Source of the DNA: Flavobacterium terrae
GTDB taxonomy: Bacteria; Bacteroidota; Bacteroidia; Flavobacteriales; Flavobacteriaceae
DNA length: 64,000 bases
Assembly (NCBI RefSeq): GCF_900142035.1
Contig: NZ_FQZI01000005.1
Span: 1 to 64,000, forward strand
Reading direction: 5' to 3'
The notes below the pieces were generated by a model, which was given only the letters and a program-made list of their open reading frames with translations, was not told the DNA's origin and searched no databases. Made by a program: the position numbers and the translations under genes. Positions 15,469 to 24,463 of the stretch are shown piece by piece (positions within the stretch are counted from its first letter, which is position 1; each line of letters starts with the position of its first letter).

Positions 15469-15497
15469 AAAAAAGTCCCGAAATCGGGACTTTTTTA
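15469..15497. terminator. bidirectional terminator between the YdeI-like gene and yajC
   Basis: AAAAGTCCCG and CGGGACTTTTTT pair around AAAT between convergent genes. Confidence 0.9.
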
Positions 15498-15516
15498 TTT
15501 ATAAGATGAAATGCTA

Positions 15517-15789
15517 TTATTTCTTATTAGCTGCTGCACTTAATTCGTTAGATACTGAAGATCTTTCAATTTTTAATTTACCAGACATAGTTTCGATAAC
15601 AATAGTAGTTTCTGCCATTTCAGAAACTTTACCGTGTAAACCACTTTTAGTAACGATTTTATCTCCAACTTTCAAAGATGCTTCAAATTCTTTTTCTTTT
15701 TTAATTCGCTTTTGTTGTGGCATTATCATAAAAAAATAGATAACGACAAACATTAATATATAAGGTAAAAATTGTGTTAGTTGCGCCAT
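15517..15789 (-). CDS. yajC: preprotein translocase subunit YajC
   Basis: YajC is a small membrane partner of SecDF in the Sec translocase. The 90 residues have one N-terminal membrane segment (ILMFVVIYFFMIMPQQKRIKKEKEF) and the conserved cytoplasmic part with LKVGDKIVTKSGLHGKV. It follows the DUF1573 gene by one nucleotide and is the last gene of the nusB-DUF1573-yajC operon. secDF is encoded 5.5 kb away in this window. Confidence 0.95.
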   Translation of the reverse strand: MAQLTQFLPYILMFVVIYFFMIMPQQKRIKKEKEFEASLKVGDKIVTKSGLHGKVSEMAETTIVIETMSGKLKIERSSVSNELSAAANKK

Positions 15790-15790
15790 T

Positions 15791-16294
15791 TTATTTTGCT
15801 TTTGGTATTACATTTGCTTTAAATTTAATTAATTCGTGACCTGACTCTGTATTAGTAGTCAAAGTCACAGTTTTACTTTGTTGACCAGGTTTACCCGCAG
15901 AATTAAAAACAATTTTTATTTCTCCAGACTCGCCAACCTTTAATGGTTCTTTTGTCCATTCTGGAACTGTACATCCGCAACTTGCACGTGCATCTACCAC
16001 AACTAAATCACCTTTCTTTCCAACATTTTTGAACTTAAAAACATGTTCAACTTTGTCACCTTCGTTAATATTTCCAAAATCAAACTCACCCTTGTTCTCA
16101 ATCTCTATCTGAGGATAATCCTCTGGCTTCATTGTAGTTTTAATTTTTGTCACTTCGCCAGTAACAACATCGTTTGCAATAACCATATTGTTTTTTTCAT
16201 CAATTTTTATCTCAGAAAACTGGTCTTTTTCTTTACAGGATACAGCCATTAAAACAAAAACTAAAGCTGCAAAACCTATCACCTTGTTATTCAT
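15791..16294 (-). CDS. DUF1573-domain lipoprotein
   Basis: The 167 residues begin with a lipoprotein signal (LVFVLMAVSC, Cys at about 20) and hold one DUF1573 domain, with EIENKGEFDFGNINEGDKVE and VVVDARASCGCTVPEWTKEP, ending in KTVTLTTNTE. The ASCGC pair is typical of the family. DUF1573 is an immunoglobulin-like domain common in Bacteroidota; no function is established. It lies between nusB and yajC in what looks like one operon. Confidence 0.9.
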   Translation of the reverse strand: MNNKVIGFAALVFVLMAVSCKEKDQFSEIKIDEKNNMVIANDVVTGEVTKIKTTMKPEDYPQIEIENKGEFDFGNINEGDKVEHVFKFKNVGKKGDLVVVDARASCGCTVPEWTKEPLKVGESGEIKIVFNSAGKPGQQSKTVTLTTNTESGHELIKFKANVIPKAK

Positions 16295-16300
16295 AGTTTT

Positions 16301-17242
16301 TTACATTAATCCGCGACCTACTTTTTTAAGCTTATCAGCAGCGGTAAATTCTTTAATTAAATTATCTAAAATTCCGTTGATAAATATAGAACTTTTTGGA
16401 GTAGAATACTCTTTTGCTAATTCTAAATATTCGTTAATTGTTACCTTAACTGGAATAGAAGGAAACTTCAAAAACTCACAAATTGCCATCTTCAATATTA
16501 TAGAATCAATTTCTGCAATACGCTCTGACTCCCAGTTTGGAGTTTTGTCTGCAAATTCTTTTGCAAGTGTATCATTATTCAAAATTGTTTTTCTAAATAA
16601 CTGACTAACAAAATCTTTATCATCTACATCATTGTACAATTTTGGCACAACAAAAATATGTTCTTCGTCTTTTATAGACTTCAATTGCTTTAAAATCAAA
16701 GTGTTTACTAAAGGAATATCATCAATCCAAGTTAGTTTTTGATCTTCAAGATATTCATATAGTTTGATATTAGGAGCAATAATATCAGCATATACAGCAA
16801 CAATAAAACTCAAATCATCTGCAAATGAGTTTTCATTTTTGTTCATATAGCTTTTATACAATTCACTCTCTTTAACTTCATCTAAAAGAATTTGAATGTA
16901 TTCGTCATTTACTTTCCAGTTATTGATCTTACGATTTTCAACTGCAATAGAAAGTGAATTACTTTCAGACAAAACATTTAATACTTTGTTATTAACAAAT
17001 CTTAAATTTGGATTTTTTTCTTCTTTAGTTGCTAAATGCTTGTTACGAGAAATTTCGATAAAAGCTTCTTCTTTATTTTTCATTTCTACAAGTGTAGAAA
17101 CTAAAATAAGGTACAAATCCTGTACATTTTCAATACTTTGAAATAAGAATCTTTCTTCTTTTTCAAGATTATCAGAATGATTTTGATGCATAGAATAAAG
17201 AGTTTGCATCACTTTTACTCGAATATGTCTTCTGTTTAGCAC
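16301..17242 (-). CDS. nusB: transcription antitermination factor NusB (long Bacteroidota form)
   Basis: NusB acts with NusE and others in rRNA antitermination. This protein of 313 residues starts with RRHIRVKVMQTLYSMHQ and ends with the conserved NusB core (RIAEIDSIILKMAICEFLKF, then KVTINEYLELAKEYSTPKSS and FINGILDNL). Proteobacterial NusB has about 140 residues; the extra middle is normal in this phylum. The promoter at 17293-17300 overlaps a 25-nt palindrome that may also stop transcription from leucine dehydrogenase. Confidence 0.93.
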   Translation of the reverse strand: MLNRRHIRVKVMQTLYSMHQNHSDNLEKEERFLFQSIENVQDLYLILVSTLVEMKNKEEAFIEISRNKHLATKEEKNPNLRFVNNKVLNVLSESNSLSIAVENRKINNWKVNDEYIQILLDEVKESELYKSYMNKNENSFADDLSFIVAVYADIIAPNIKLYEYLEDQKLTWIDDIPLVNTLILKQLKSIKDEEHIFVVPKLYNDVDDKDFVSQLFRKTILNNDTLAKEFADKTPNWESERIAEIDSIILKMAICEFLKFPSIPVKVTINEYLELAKEYSTPKSSIFINGILDNLIKEFTAADKLKKVGRGLM

Positions 17243-17266
17243 TTATAAGAACTTTTAAAAATTAAG

Positions 17267-17300
17267 GAAGCGAAAGAAATTCTTTCGCTTCACAAAAGTA
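17267..17300 (-). promoter_or_regulatory. nusB -7 element joined to a palindromic terminator-like hairpin
   Basis: Read on the minus strand, TACTTTTG (17293-17300) is a -7 element. GAAGCGAAAGAA (17267-17278) and TTCTTTCGCTTC (17280-17291) are perfect 12-bp arms separated by one base. Followed by TTAATTTTT on the minus strand, the hairpin can end the upstream leucine dehydrogenase transcript and would also begin the nusB leader. Confidence 0.55.
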
Positions 17301-17379
17301 CAATTTTATTTAAATTTTACTAGACTTATCTAAAATTTGACTCTTAAAATATTAAGACTCTAATTTTTTGTTTCTAGTT

Positions 17380-18483
17380 TTATTTTGCCAATTCTTTCTT
17401 TCTCAAATCAATTCTGTTTTGAGCGATTTTGAAAGCAGCTTCATGAGTAGTAATATTATTTGCTTCAGCAAAATCAAAAATCTCTAAAGTAGTATTATAG
17501 ATATTTTCTGTTTTACGCATTGCTTCAGCTTTGTCATACTTAACAATTTCGGCGTAAACATTGATAATTCCACCAGCATTAATCAAGAAGTCAGGAGCAT
17601 ATAAAATTCCTTTATCCTTTAACATTTGACCGTGTTTAATTTCATTAGCCAACTGATTATTAGCTGCTCCAGCAATAACTTGGGCTTTTAATCGACTAAT
17701 TGTATCGTCATTAATTGTTGCTCCTAAAGCACATGGCGCATAGATATCAACATCTGCACTATACAAATCATCACCAGTGAAGATTTTTGCACCATATTTA
17801 TTACCAATTTCTTTTAAACGATCTTCGTTGATATCCGAAATTACAACTTTAGCTCCTTCAGCAGTTAAATAGTCAACTAGAGTTTCTCCTACGTGACCAA
17901 TACCTTGAACTAAAACTTTTTTACCATCTAAATTATCTGAACCAAATTTATATTTAGCTGCAGCTTTCATTCCCATATAAACACCGTAAGCAGTTACTGG
18001 TGAAGGATTTCCAGAACCTCCAATAGATTCAGATATACCTGTTACATGCTCAGTATATTTACGGATTAAGTCCATATCAGCAGTAGTCGTACCAACATCT
18101 TCTGCAGTGATATATCTTCCGCTTAAAGAATTAACATATTGACCAAATTTAGCAATCATCTCGGGTGTTTTATCCACCTTAGAATCTCCAATGATTACCG
18201 CTTTACCTCCACCTAAATTCAATCCTGAAATGGCAGATTTATAAGTCATACCTCTTGACAAACGTAAAACATCGTTTAACGCTTCCCATTCGTTAGTATA
18301 TTTCCACATTCTTGTACCTCCTAAAGCCGGTCCTAAAACTGTGTTATGAATTCCAATTATTGCTTTTAATCCTGTATCTTTGTCATTACAAAAAACAATT
18401 TGTTCGTGATTATCAAATGATATTTGTCCAAATACTGGGTCAATTTTGTGAAGCTCACTAGCTTTTAAAGATTCAGTAATCAT
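17380..18483 (-). CDS. ldh: leucine dehydrogenase (Glu/Leu/Phe/Val dehydrogenase family)
   Basis: This enzyme deaminates branched-chain amino acids to 2-oxo acids with NAD. The 367 residues show the catalytic-lysine region GGGKAVIIGD at about 93, a second conserved segment RYITAEDVGTTTADMDLI, and the NAD-binding VQGIGHVGETL of the Rossmann domain near 193. The length and sequence fit leucine dehydrogenase better than glutamate dehydrogenase, which is longer, though phenylalanine or valine as substrate is not excluded. It has its own promoter (18529-18560), divergent from the ABC exporter. Confidence 0.9.
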   Translation of the reverse strand: MITESLKASELHKIDPVFGQISFDNHEQIVFCNDKDTGLKAIIGIHNTVLGPALGGTRMWKYTNEWEALNDVLRLSRGMTYKSAISGLNLGGGKAVIIGDSKVDKTPEMIAKFGQYVNSLSGRYITAEDVGTTTADMDLIRKYTEHVTGISESIGGSGNPSPVTAYGVYMGMKAAAKYKFGSDNLDGKKVLVQGIGHVGETLVDYLTAEGAKVVISDINEDRLKEIGNKYGAKIFTGDDLYSADVDIYAPCALGATINDDTISRLKAQVIAGAANNQLANEIKHGQMLKDKGILYAPDFLINAGGIINVYAEIVKYDKAEAMRKTENIYNTTLEIFDFAEANNITTHEAAFKIAQNRIDLRKKELAK

Positions 18484-18528
18484 AATTTATAGTGTGTTTT
18501 TTATTTTATACTTTTTAAAAAGTCGGTG

Positions 18529-18560
18529 CAAAATTACGCTTTTAATTTAAAAGTTTGCAA
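18529..18560 (-). promoter_or_regulatory. promoter of the leucine dehydrogenase gene
   Basis: On the minus strand TAATTTTG (18529-18536) and TTG (18558-18560) are separated by 21 nt. Confidence 0.6.
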
Positions 18561-18680
18561 TAATAACACAAAATATTAATATAATTTTAGTAAATCAATA
18601 ATTACACATTTGTTATTAAATTTAATATTTTAGTTAATTTTAAACAACAAATACTTAATTTAAGTGTTTTTTTTATCGCA

Positions 18681-20441
18681 ATGAAAGAGTTAAGCTATAT
18701 AAATCATTATTTTGTTAAATACAAAACCCATTTTATTGGAGGAATCATAATAACAATAATTGCACAAATTTTCTCACTTTACACACCAGAGTTAATTGGT
18801 GATTCTATAGCAACAATTGAATCACATTTAAAAACTGAAGGTTCAAATATTGAATCTGTAAAAAAAATACTACTCAACAATATTATTTGGATAATCGCAA
18901 CAACCTTAATTGCAGGAATCTTAACGTTCTTAATGCGTCAAACACTAATAGTAATGTCAAGACATGTTGAGTTTGATTTAAAAAATGAAGTTTTCAAACA
19001 ATACGAAAGACTAAGTCAGAATTTCTATAAAAAAAATAGAACTGGTGATTTAATGAATAGAATTAGTGAAGACGTTGGAAGAGTAAGAATGTATGTTGGT
19101 CCAGCAGTAATGTACACCATAAATACATTTATAAGATTTTCTGTTGTAATATTCTATATGTATAGAGTTTCTCCAAAACTTACTTTCATCACATTACTCC
19201 CCTTACCTATTCTGTCCTATTTTATTTTCAAACTCAGCTCTGAGATTAATAAAAAAAGTACTGAATTTCAAAAGAACTTATCTGTACTTTCAAGTTTTAC
19301 TCAAGAATTCTTCTCTGGTGTAAGGGTGATAAAATCTTACAGTATAGAAAATTACAAACAAAATGATTTTTCAAATCTTGCCCAAGAAAGTAATGAAAAG
19401 AGTTTAACACTAGCAAAAACTCAAGCCTATTTTGGTCCTTTGATGTTATTATTAATTGGAATAAGCAATTTATTAATCATATCAATTGGAGGTTTTATGT
19501 ACATAAATGGCTCAATAAATAACATAGGAGTTATTGCAAAATTTATTCTATACATCAACATGCTAGTTTGGCCCGTTGCTTCATTAGGATGGGTATCTTC
19601 CCTTGTACAAGAAGCAGAAGCATCACAAAAAAGAATTAATGAATTTCTAAAAATTGAACCAGACATTAAAAACGAAATCTCTGAAAAGATGACATTTGAA
19701 GGTAATATTGCTTTTGAAAATGTAACTTTACTTTATGAAGATACCAACATAAAAGCCCTGGACAACATTTCCTTTGAAGTAAAAAAAGGAGAAACTCTAG
19801 CTATAATAGGTAGAACTGGTTCAGGAAAATCAACAATACTTTCATTAATAAGCAGATTAATCGATCCGTCTTCAGGAAACATAACTATAGATAATATAAA
19901 TCTTAAAAAAGTAAACTTAGATAATTTACGAAGCTCCATTGGAGTTGTACCACAAGATGCTTTTTTATTTTCTGACACCATAAAGAACAACATTAAATTT
20001 GGTAATGAAAACGCAACTGATGAAGATGTTATACAAGCTGCTAAATATGCCGATGTTCATGACAATATAATTAACTTTAAGGATCAATATGATACCATTT
20101 TAGGAGAAAGAGGTATAACTCTATCGGGTGGACAAAAGCAAAGAGTCTCTATTGCCAGAGCATTAATCAAAAATCCTGAAATTTTATTATTAGATGATTG
20201 CCTATCTGCGGTAGACACAGAAACTGAAGAAACTATCCTGAACAATTTAGACATAGTTTGCAAAAACAAAACAACTATAATAGTTAGCCACAGAGTGTCG
20301 TCTGCAAAAAATGCAGATAAAATTATAGTCTTAGACAATGGCAAAATAACACAACAAGGCACTCATTATCAACTAGTAAACAAAGAAGGATACTATAAAG
20401 AATTGTTTTTAAAACAAATTGCTGAAAAAGAATTACAGTAA
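18681..20441 (+). CDS. ABC exporter, fused membrane and ATPase domains (MsbA/LmrA-like)
   Basis: The protein of 586 residues has an N-terminal six-helix membrane domain (about 1-320) and a C-terminal ATPase with Walker A GRTGSGKST (about 376), Q-loop VPQDAF, signature LSGGQKQR (about 481), Walker B ILLLDDCLSAVD (about 502) and the H-loop SHR. It is a half-transporter that works as a dimer; in this family the load is lipid A, other lipids, peptides or drugs. The substrate cannot be told from sequence. The DUF3276 gene follows after 60 nt on the same strand. Confidence 0.92.
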   Translation: MKELSYINHYFVKYKTHFIGGIIITIIAQIFSLYTPELIGDSIATIESHLKTEGSNIESVKKILLNNIIWIIATTLIAGILTFLMRQTLIVMSRHVEFDLKNEVFKQYERLSQNFYKKNRTGDLMNRISEDVGRVRMYVGPAVMYTINTFIRFSVVIFYMYRVSPKLTFITLLPLPILSYFIFKLSSEINKKSTEFQKNLSVLSSFTQEFFSGVRVIKSYSIENYKQNDFSNLAQESNEKSLTLAKTQAYFGPLMLLLIGISNLLIISIGGFMYINGSINNIGVIAKFILYINMLVWPVASLGWVSSLVQEAEASQKRINEFLKIEPDIKNEISEKMTFEGNIAFENVTLLYEDTNIKALDNISFEVKKGETLAIIGRTGSGKSTILSLISRLIDPSSGNITIDNINLKKVNLDNLRSSIGVVPQDAFLFSDTIKNNIKFGNENATDEDVIQAAKYADVHDNIINFKDQYDTILGERGITLSGGQKQRVSIARALIKNPEILLLDDCLSAVDTETEETILNNLDIVCKNKTTIIVSHRVSSAKNADKIIVLDNGKITQQGTHYQLVNKEGYYKELFLKQIAEKELQ

Positions 20442-20501
20442 TTTTTTGTTTAGTTGTGTTTTTTTTTTCAAATTTGGGAAACAATAAACCTATCTGATAG
20501 A

Positions 20502-20879
20502 ATGAATATGAACGAACACGACATGTTAGAAAAAGAAGAAATCTTTTCTAAAGTTTTGCGTGCTGGAAGAAGAACCTACTTTTTTGATGTGCGCTCTACA
20601 AAAGCTGATGATTATTATGTAACTATTACTGAAAGTAAAAAATTTACTGAAGAAGATGGTTCATTTCACTTCAAAAAGCATAAAATTTACTTGTATAAAG
20701 AAGATTTTGCTGCTTTTACTGATATCCTAGGAGAAATGACTGATTTTGTTCTTAAACAAAAAGGAGAAGAAGTAATTTCTGAAAGACACCAAAAAGATTT
20801 CAAAAAGGAATATTATTCTGAAAGATCAGAAGAAGAACCTAGAAACAATTTTACAGATATCGATTTTGATGATATTTAA
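20502..20879 (+). CDS. PUR-family DNA/RNA-binding protein (DUF3276)
   Basis: The protein of 125 residues has one PUR repeat: EEIFSKVLRAGRRTYFFDVR, then DDYYVTITESKKF and KHKIYLYKEDFAAFTDILGE. Its tail is acidic (SERSEEEP, DIDFDDI). Bacteroidota and spirochaete members bind nucleic acids and may act in regulation. I start at ATG 20502 (or 20508); the longer frame from TTG 20454 runs through a T tract and is unlikely. A strong terminator follows directly. Confidence 0.88.
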   Translation: MNMNEHDMLEKEEIFSKVLRAGRRTYFFDVRSTKADDYYVTITESKKFTEEDGSFHFKKHKIYLYKEDFAAFTDILGEMTDFVLKQKGEEVISERHQKDFKKEYYSERSEEEPRNNFTDIDFDDI

Positions 20880-20880
20880 T

Positions 20881-20912
20881 AAAAAAGCCCAAACTTTGTT
20901 TGGGCTTTTTTA
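20881..20912. terminator. bidirectional terminator between DUF3276 and csaA
   Basis: AAAAAAGCCCAAA and TTTGGGCTTTTTT pair around a four-base loop between convergent genes. Confidence 0.9.
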
Positions 20913-21254
20913 TTATCCAATCCTAAGCCCATTTGCTACCTTTAAATCACTTGTAAGCAAGACAATATCATTATCTTCTCCAACGGAACCTAAAACTAAA
21001 CATTCACTCATAAATGACCCTATTTGTTTTTTAGGAAAATTTACAACTGCTATAATCTGCTTATTGAGTAAATCTTCTTTTAAGTATCTTTTTGTGATTT
21101 GAGCTGATGATTTTTTAATTCCTAATTCTGTTCCAAAATCTATTGTTAATTGAAATGCAGGCTTTCGTGCCTCTGGAAAATCATTGACATCAATAATAGT
21201 CCCTATTCTCATTTCAATTTTCTCAAAATCATTCCAATTAATTATTCCTTCCAT
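20913..21254 (-). CDS. csaA: CsaA-like tRNA-binding-domain protein
   Basis: The 113 residues form a single tRNA-binding OB-fold domain: FEKIEMRIGTIIDVNDFPEA, AFQLTIDFGTELGIKKSSAQ, then IIAVVNFPKKQIGSFMSECL and VLGSV. The length and order match CsaA, which has been described as an export-related chaperone that binds unfolded proteins and, by fold, may bind tRNA. It lies 60 nt downstream of secDF but a terminator separates them, so it probably has its own promoter. Confidence 0.9.
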   Translation of the reverse strand: MEGIINWNDFEKIEMRIGTIIDVNDFPEARKPAFQLTIDFGTELGIKKSSAQITKRYLKEDLLNKQIIAVVNFPKKQIGSFMSECLVLGSVGEDNDIVLLTSDLKVANGLRIG

Positions 21255-21264
21255 AACTAAAAAT

Positions 21265-21290
21265 AAAAAAGTCCCGAAATAATCGGGACT
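21265..21290 (-). terminator. terminator after secDF
   Basis: GTCCCGA and TCGGGAC (21271-21289) pair, with a T run on the minus strand. Confidence 0.85.
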
Positions 21291-21313
21291 TCTAAAATAT
21301 TAAAAACTTTGAA

Positions 21314-24268
21314 TTATTTATTTAATTCAGCATGTCTTCTTTCAATTTCTTCTTTATCTTTTTTAGATAAAGTATCAACTAATACTGGAGTTGCAATAAA
21401 CAATGATGAATATGTACCTACAACAATACCTATTAACATAGCAAAGATAAATCCTCTAATTGACTCACCACCAAAAATAAACATGATAGCTAATACTAAA
21501 ATCATTGTTAATGAAGTATTGATTGTTCTTGACAATGTAGTATTAATAGATTCGTTTACAATATGTTTAAAATCTCCTTTTAAGTTACCCGCTAAGAACT
21601 CACGAATTCTATCGAATACGATTACTGTATCATTCATTGAATAACCAATAACCGTTAAGATTGCAGCTATAAAATGCTGATCCATTTCCATATGGAATGG
21701 CATAAATTTATAACATAATGAGTAAATTCCTAAAACGAAAATTACGTCGTGTGCAACTGCAGCGATAGCTCCTAATGAATACCCTAATTTACGGAATGAA
21801 ACTACTAGATATAAACCAACTACTAACATAGCTCCTAAAACTGCCCAAAAAGAGTTAGTTTTAATATCGTTAGAAATAGCAGCACCTACTTTAGATCCTG
21901 ATAAAACTCCAAACTTTTTACCTTCAGTAAGTGTAATGAAAGTTTTATAATCCATTCCAGGGAAATGTTTAGACAAACCTTGGTATAACATTTTGTTTAC
22001 TTCCTCATCAACAGCAACACCTTCTTCTTCAATTTTGTATTTAGTTGTAATTCTTAATTGGTCAGAATCACCAAATACTTTTGCTTCAGCAGGTACTCCA
22101 AATACTTTACCTAGTTCATCTGACACTGTAGCAGCATCAACAGGCTTTTCAAATTTTACTTGGAAAGTTCTACCTCCAACAAAATCTACACCTTCATCTA
22201 ATCCATTTACAAAGAATATTGAAACTAAACTGATAACAGTTACAGCCAATGAGAATCCGTAAGAGAATTTTTTGATCTTTAAGAAATCAAAATGATATCC
22301 TGTAAACCAGTTTTTAGACCAGCTTGTAGTGAATGATAAACTTTCACCTTTAGCTACAGCTCTATCTAAGAAAATTCTAGTGATAAAAATTGATGTAAAT
22401 AACGATGTAACAATACCAATTAATAAAGTAGTTGCGAAACCTTTGATAGGTCCTGAACCAAAAGTATATAAAATAGCACCTGTTAAAACGTGTGTTACGT
22501 TAGCATCAATGATTGAACGCATAGCTCCTGTCCAAGAGAATGATTTTTTAACCGTTTCTCCTAAACTTAATCCGTGTCTTAATTCTTCTTTTGCTCTTTC
22601 GTAAATAATAATGTTAGCATCTACCGCTGTACCCAATGTTAAAACAATACCTGCAATACCTGGTAATGTTAAAACAGCACCTAAACTTGATAAAATACCA
22701 AATAAGAACAATAAGTTAACTACTAACGCAATATTCGCATAAGATCCAGATTTACCATAGTAAACCCACATCCATACCATTACTAATAATAAACCTACGA
22801 TAGCAGAAGTAGTACCGTTATCGATAGCTTTTTGACCTAATGAAGGACCTACAACTTCAGATTGAACGATTTCTGCAGCAGCTGGTAATTTACCAGCACG
22901 TAGAACGTTAGCTAAATCTTTAGTTTCTTCTACTGTAAATACACCAGAGATTTCTGAACGACCTCCTGCAATTGGACCTGAAGTAACACCCGGTGCAGAA
23001 TAAACGATATTATCTAAAACAATAGCAATATTACTTTGTTGTGAATAAGCTCTACCTGTTAATTCTTCCCAGATTTTAGCACCTTTACCATTCATTTGCA
23101 TTGTAACCGATGGTTTACCCATTTGGTCAAATGAATCAGCAGCATCCACAAGAACGCTTCCACTCATTGGAGGTGTATTAGTTCTATTACCTTTTAATGC
23201 ATACATTTCAACAAATTCAGCATCATCAGTTCTAGGCTTACCATAAACAAATTTTGCATCTACTAAATTAGTAGGCAATAATGCTTTAATATCTGCTCTT
23301 TTTAAATAAGCATTTACAGCAGCAGTATCTTTTGGTGCTATCATCCCTAAAACCGGACCACTTTGACCAATAGGCATTAATTTATCAAATAAAGGATTAT
23401 TTCCTTTTTTTGCAGCAGCAGAATCTTTTGATTTATCAACTAATAATGAATCAATATTTGAAGTTGCTTTAGCAGCTTCAGCTACTGGCGCTTTTTCAGT
23501 TTTCTTTAAAGCCTCATTAACAGTCATTAAGTAGTTACCTACTTCTTCAACTTTAAGAGTTTCCCAAAACTCTAATTGAGCTGTAGATGATAATAATTTT
23601 TTAGCTCTATCAACATCCTTAGCACCAGGTAATTCTACAAGGATACGACCCGTGTTTCCTAACTTAACAATGTTAGGCTGAGTAACACCAAATTTGTCGA
23701 TACGCTCACGTAATACCCCAAAAGCACTTTCTACAGACTCATCAACTTTTTTGTTGATTACTTTTTTAACCTGATCTTCAGACATATTAAAATTAATCTC
23801 ATCTGCTAAGTTTCTGTTACCAAAAACATCAGGCGAAGCTAATTTTGTTCCTGAACCCGCTGAAGCTGCTTCAAAAGCATCATAGAAAGCATCTAAATAT
23901 GATTGATTTCCTCTTTGATTTCTTTTAGCATCAGCAAGAGCTTTATTGAAAACTGGGTTAGCTGTATTGTTTGCTAAACCTTTTAATACGTCTTTTACCG
24001 AAATTTGAAGAGTAACATTGATACCTCCCTCTAAGTCAAGACCTTTGTTTATTTGCTTATCAGCAACCTCATTGTAAGTGAAATAGTTTAAAAATACTTT
24101 TTCTTTTCCAATTGAGTCAAGGTATTTGATTTCTTTTTCCTGATCTCCTTTTGCAAATGCTTTTGCATCGCTTTTAACTTTGTTTGCCACAAAGGTGAAC
24201 GACAGCTGGTAAATACTTACCACTGCAAACAAAATTGCAAAAAATTTAATAAGTCCTCTATTCTGCAT
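21314..24268 (-). CDS. secDF: protein translocase SecDF, fused SecD-SecF
   Basis: SecDF uses the proton gradient to help pull exported proteins across the inner membrane. The 984 residues have an N-terminal membrane helix, a SecD part with GLDLEGGINVTLQISV (about 77), FGVTQPNIVKLGNTGRILVE, LDNIVYSAP and AVDANIIIYERAKEE, then a SecF part starting near 670 with GVDFVGGRTFQVKF and ending in YSMNDTVIVFDRIREF. The fused form is usual in Bacteroidota. The SecD periplasmic region has an extra stretch of low-complexity Ala/Lys/Asp residues near 260-290. The promoter is at 24364-24394. Confidence 0.96.
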   Translation of the reverse strand: MQNRGLIKFFAILFAVVSIYQLSFTFVANKVKSDAKAFAKGDQEKEIKYLDSIGKEKVFLNYFTYNEVADKQINKGLDLEGGINVTLQISVKDVLKGLANNTANPVFNKALADAKRNQRGNQSYLDAFYDAFEAASAGSGTKLASPDVFGNRNLADEINFNMSEDQVKKVINKKVDESVESAFGVLRERIDKFGVTQPNIVKLGNTGRILVELPGAKDVDRAKKLLSSTAQLEFWETLKVEEVGNYLMTVNEALKKTEKAPVAEAAKATSNIDSLLVDKSKDSAAAKKGNNPLFDKLMPIGQSGPVLGMIAPKDTAAVNAYLKRADIKALLPTNLVDAKFVYGKPRTDDAEFVEMYALKGNRTNTPPMSGSVLVDAADSFDQMGKPSVTMQMNGKGAKIWEELTGRAYSQQSNIAIVLDNIVYSAPGVTSGPIAGGRSEISGVFTVEETKDLANVLRAGKLPAAAEIVQSEVVGPSLGQKAIDNGTTSAIVGLLLVMVWMWVYYGKSGSYANIALVVNLLFLFGILSSLGAVLTLPGIAGIVLTLGTAVDANIIIYERAKEELRHGLSLGETVKKSFSWTGAMRSIIDANVTHVLTGAILYTFGSGPIKGFATTLLIGIVTSLFTSIFITRIFLDRAVAKGESLSFTTSWSKNWFTGYHFDFLKIKKFSYGFSLAVTVISLVSIFFVNGLDEGVDFVGGRTFQVKFEKPVDAATVSDELGKVFGVPAEAKVFGDSDQLRITTKYKIEEEGVAVDEEVNKMLYQGLSKHFPGMDYKTFITLTEGKKFGVLSGSKVGAAISNDIKTNSFWAVLGAMLVVGLYLVVSFRKLGYSLGAIAAVAHDVIFVLGIYSLCYKFMPFHMEMDQHFIAAILTVIGYSMNDTVIVFDRIREFLAGNLKGDFKHIVNESINTTLSRTINTSLTMILVLAIMFIFGGESIRGFIFAMLIGIVVGTYSSLFIATPVLVDTLSKKDKEEIERRHAELNK

Positions 24269-24363
24269 TCTTTGTAAAAATTAATTAATTCTTTTTTGTT
24301 TTGTTTTTGGTTAGTTTAATATAAATGAGACACAAAGACACTGCCCCAATTTTAGAAAACGTG

Positions 24364-24394
24364 CAAATATATAATTCTGAATGTGATTAACCAA
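24364..24394 (-). promoter_or_regulatory. secDF promoter
   Basis: On the minus strand TATATTTG (24364-24371) and TTG (24392-24394) are separated by 20 nt, leaving a leader of about 90 nt. Confidence 0.65.
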
Positions 24395-24415
24395 TTTATT
24401 TATTGATTAATATCA

Positions 24416-24447
24416 AAAAAAAGACTGCAAAAAAGCAGTCTTTTTTT
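24416..24447 (-). terminator. terminator after mdh
   Basis: AAGACTGC and GCAGTCTT pair around AAAAAA, with a T run on the minus strand. Confidence 0.85.
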
Positions 24448-24463
24448 ATTTATTTTCAAAAGA

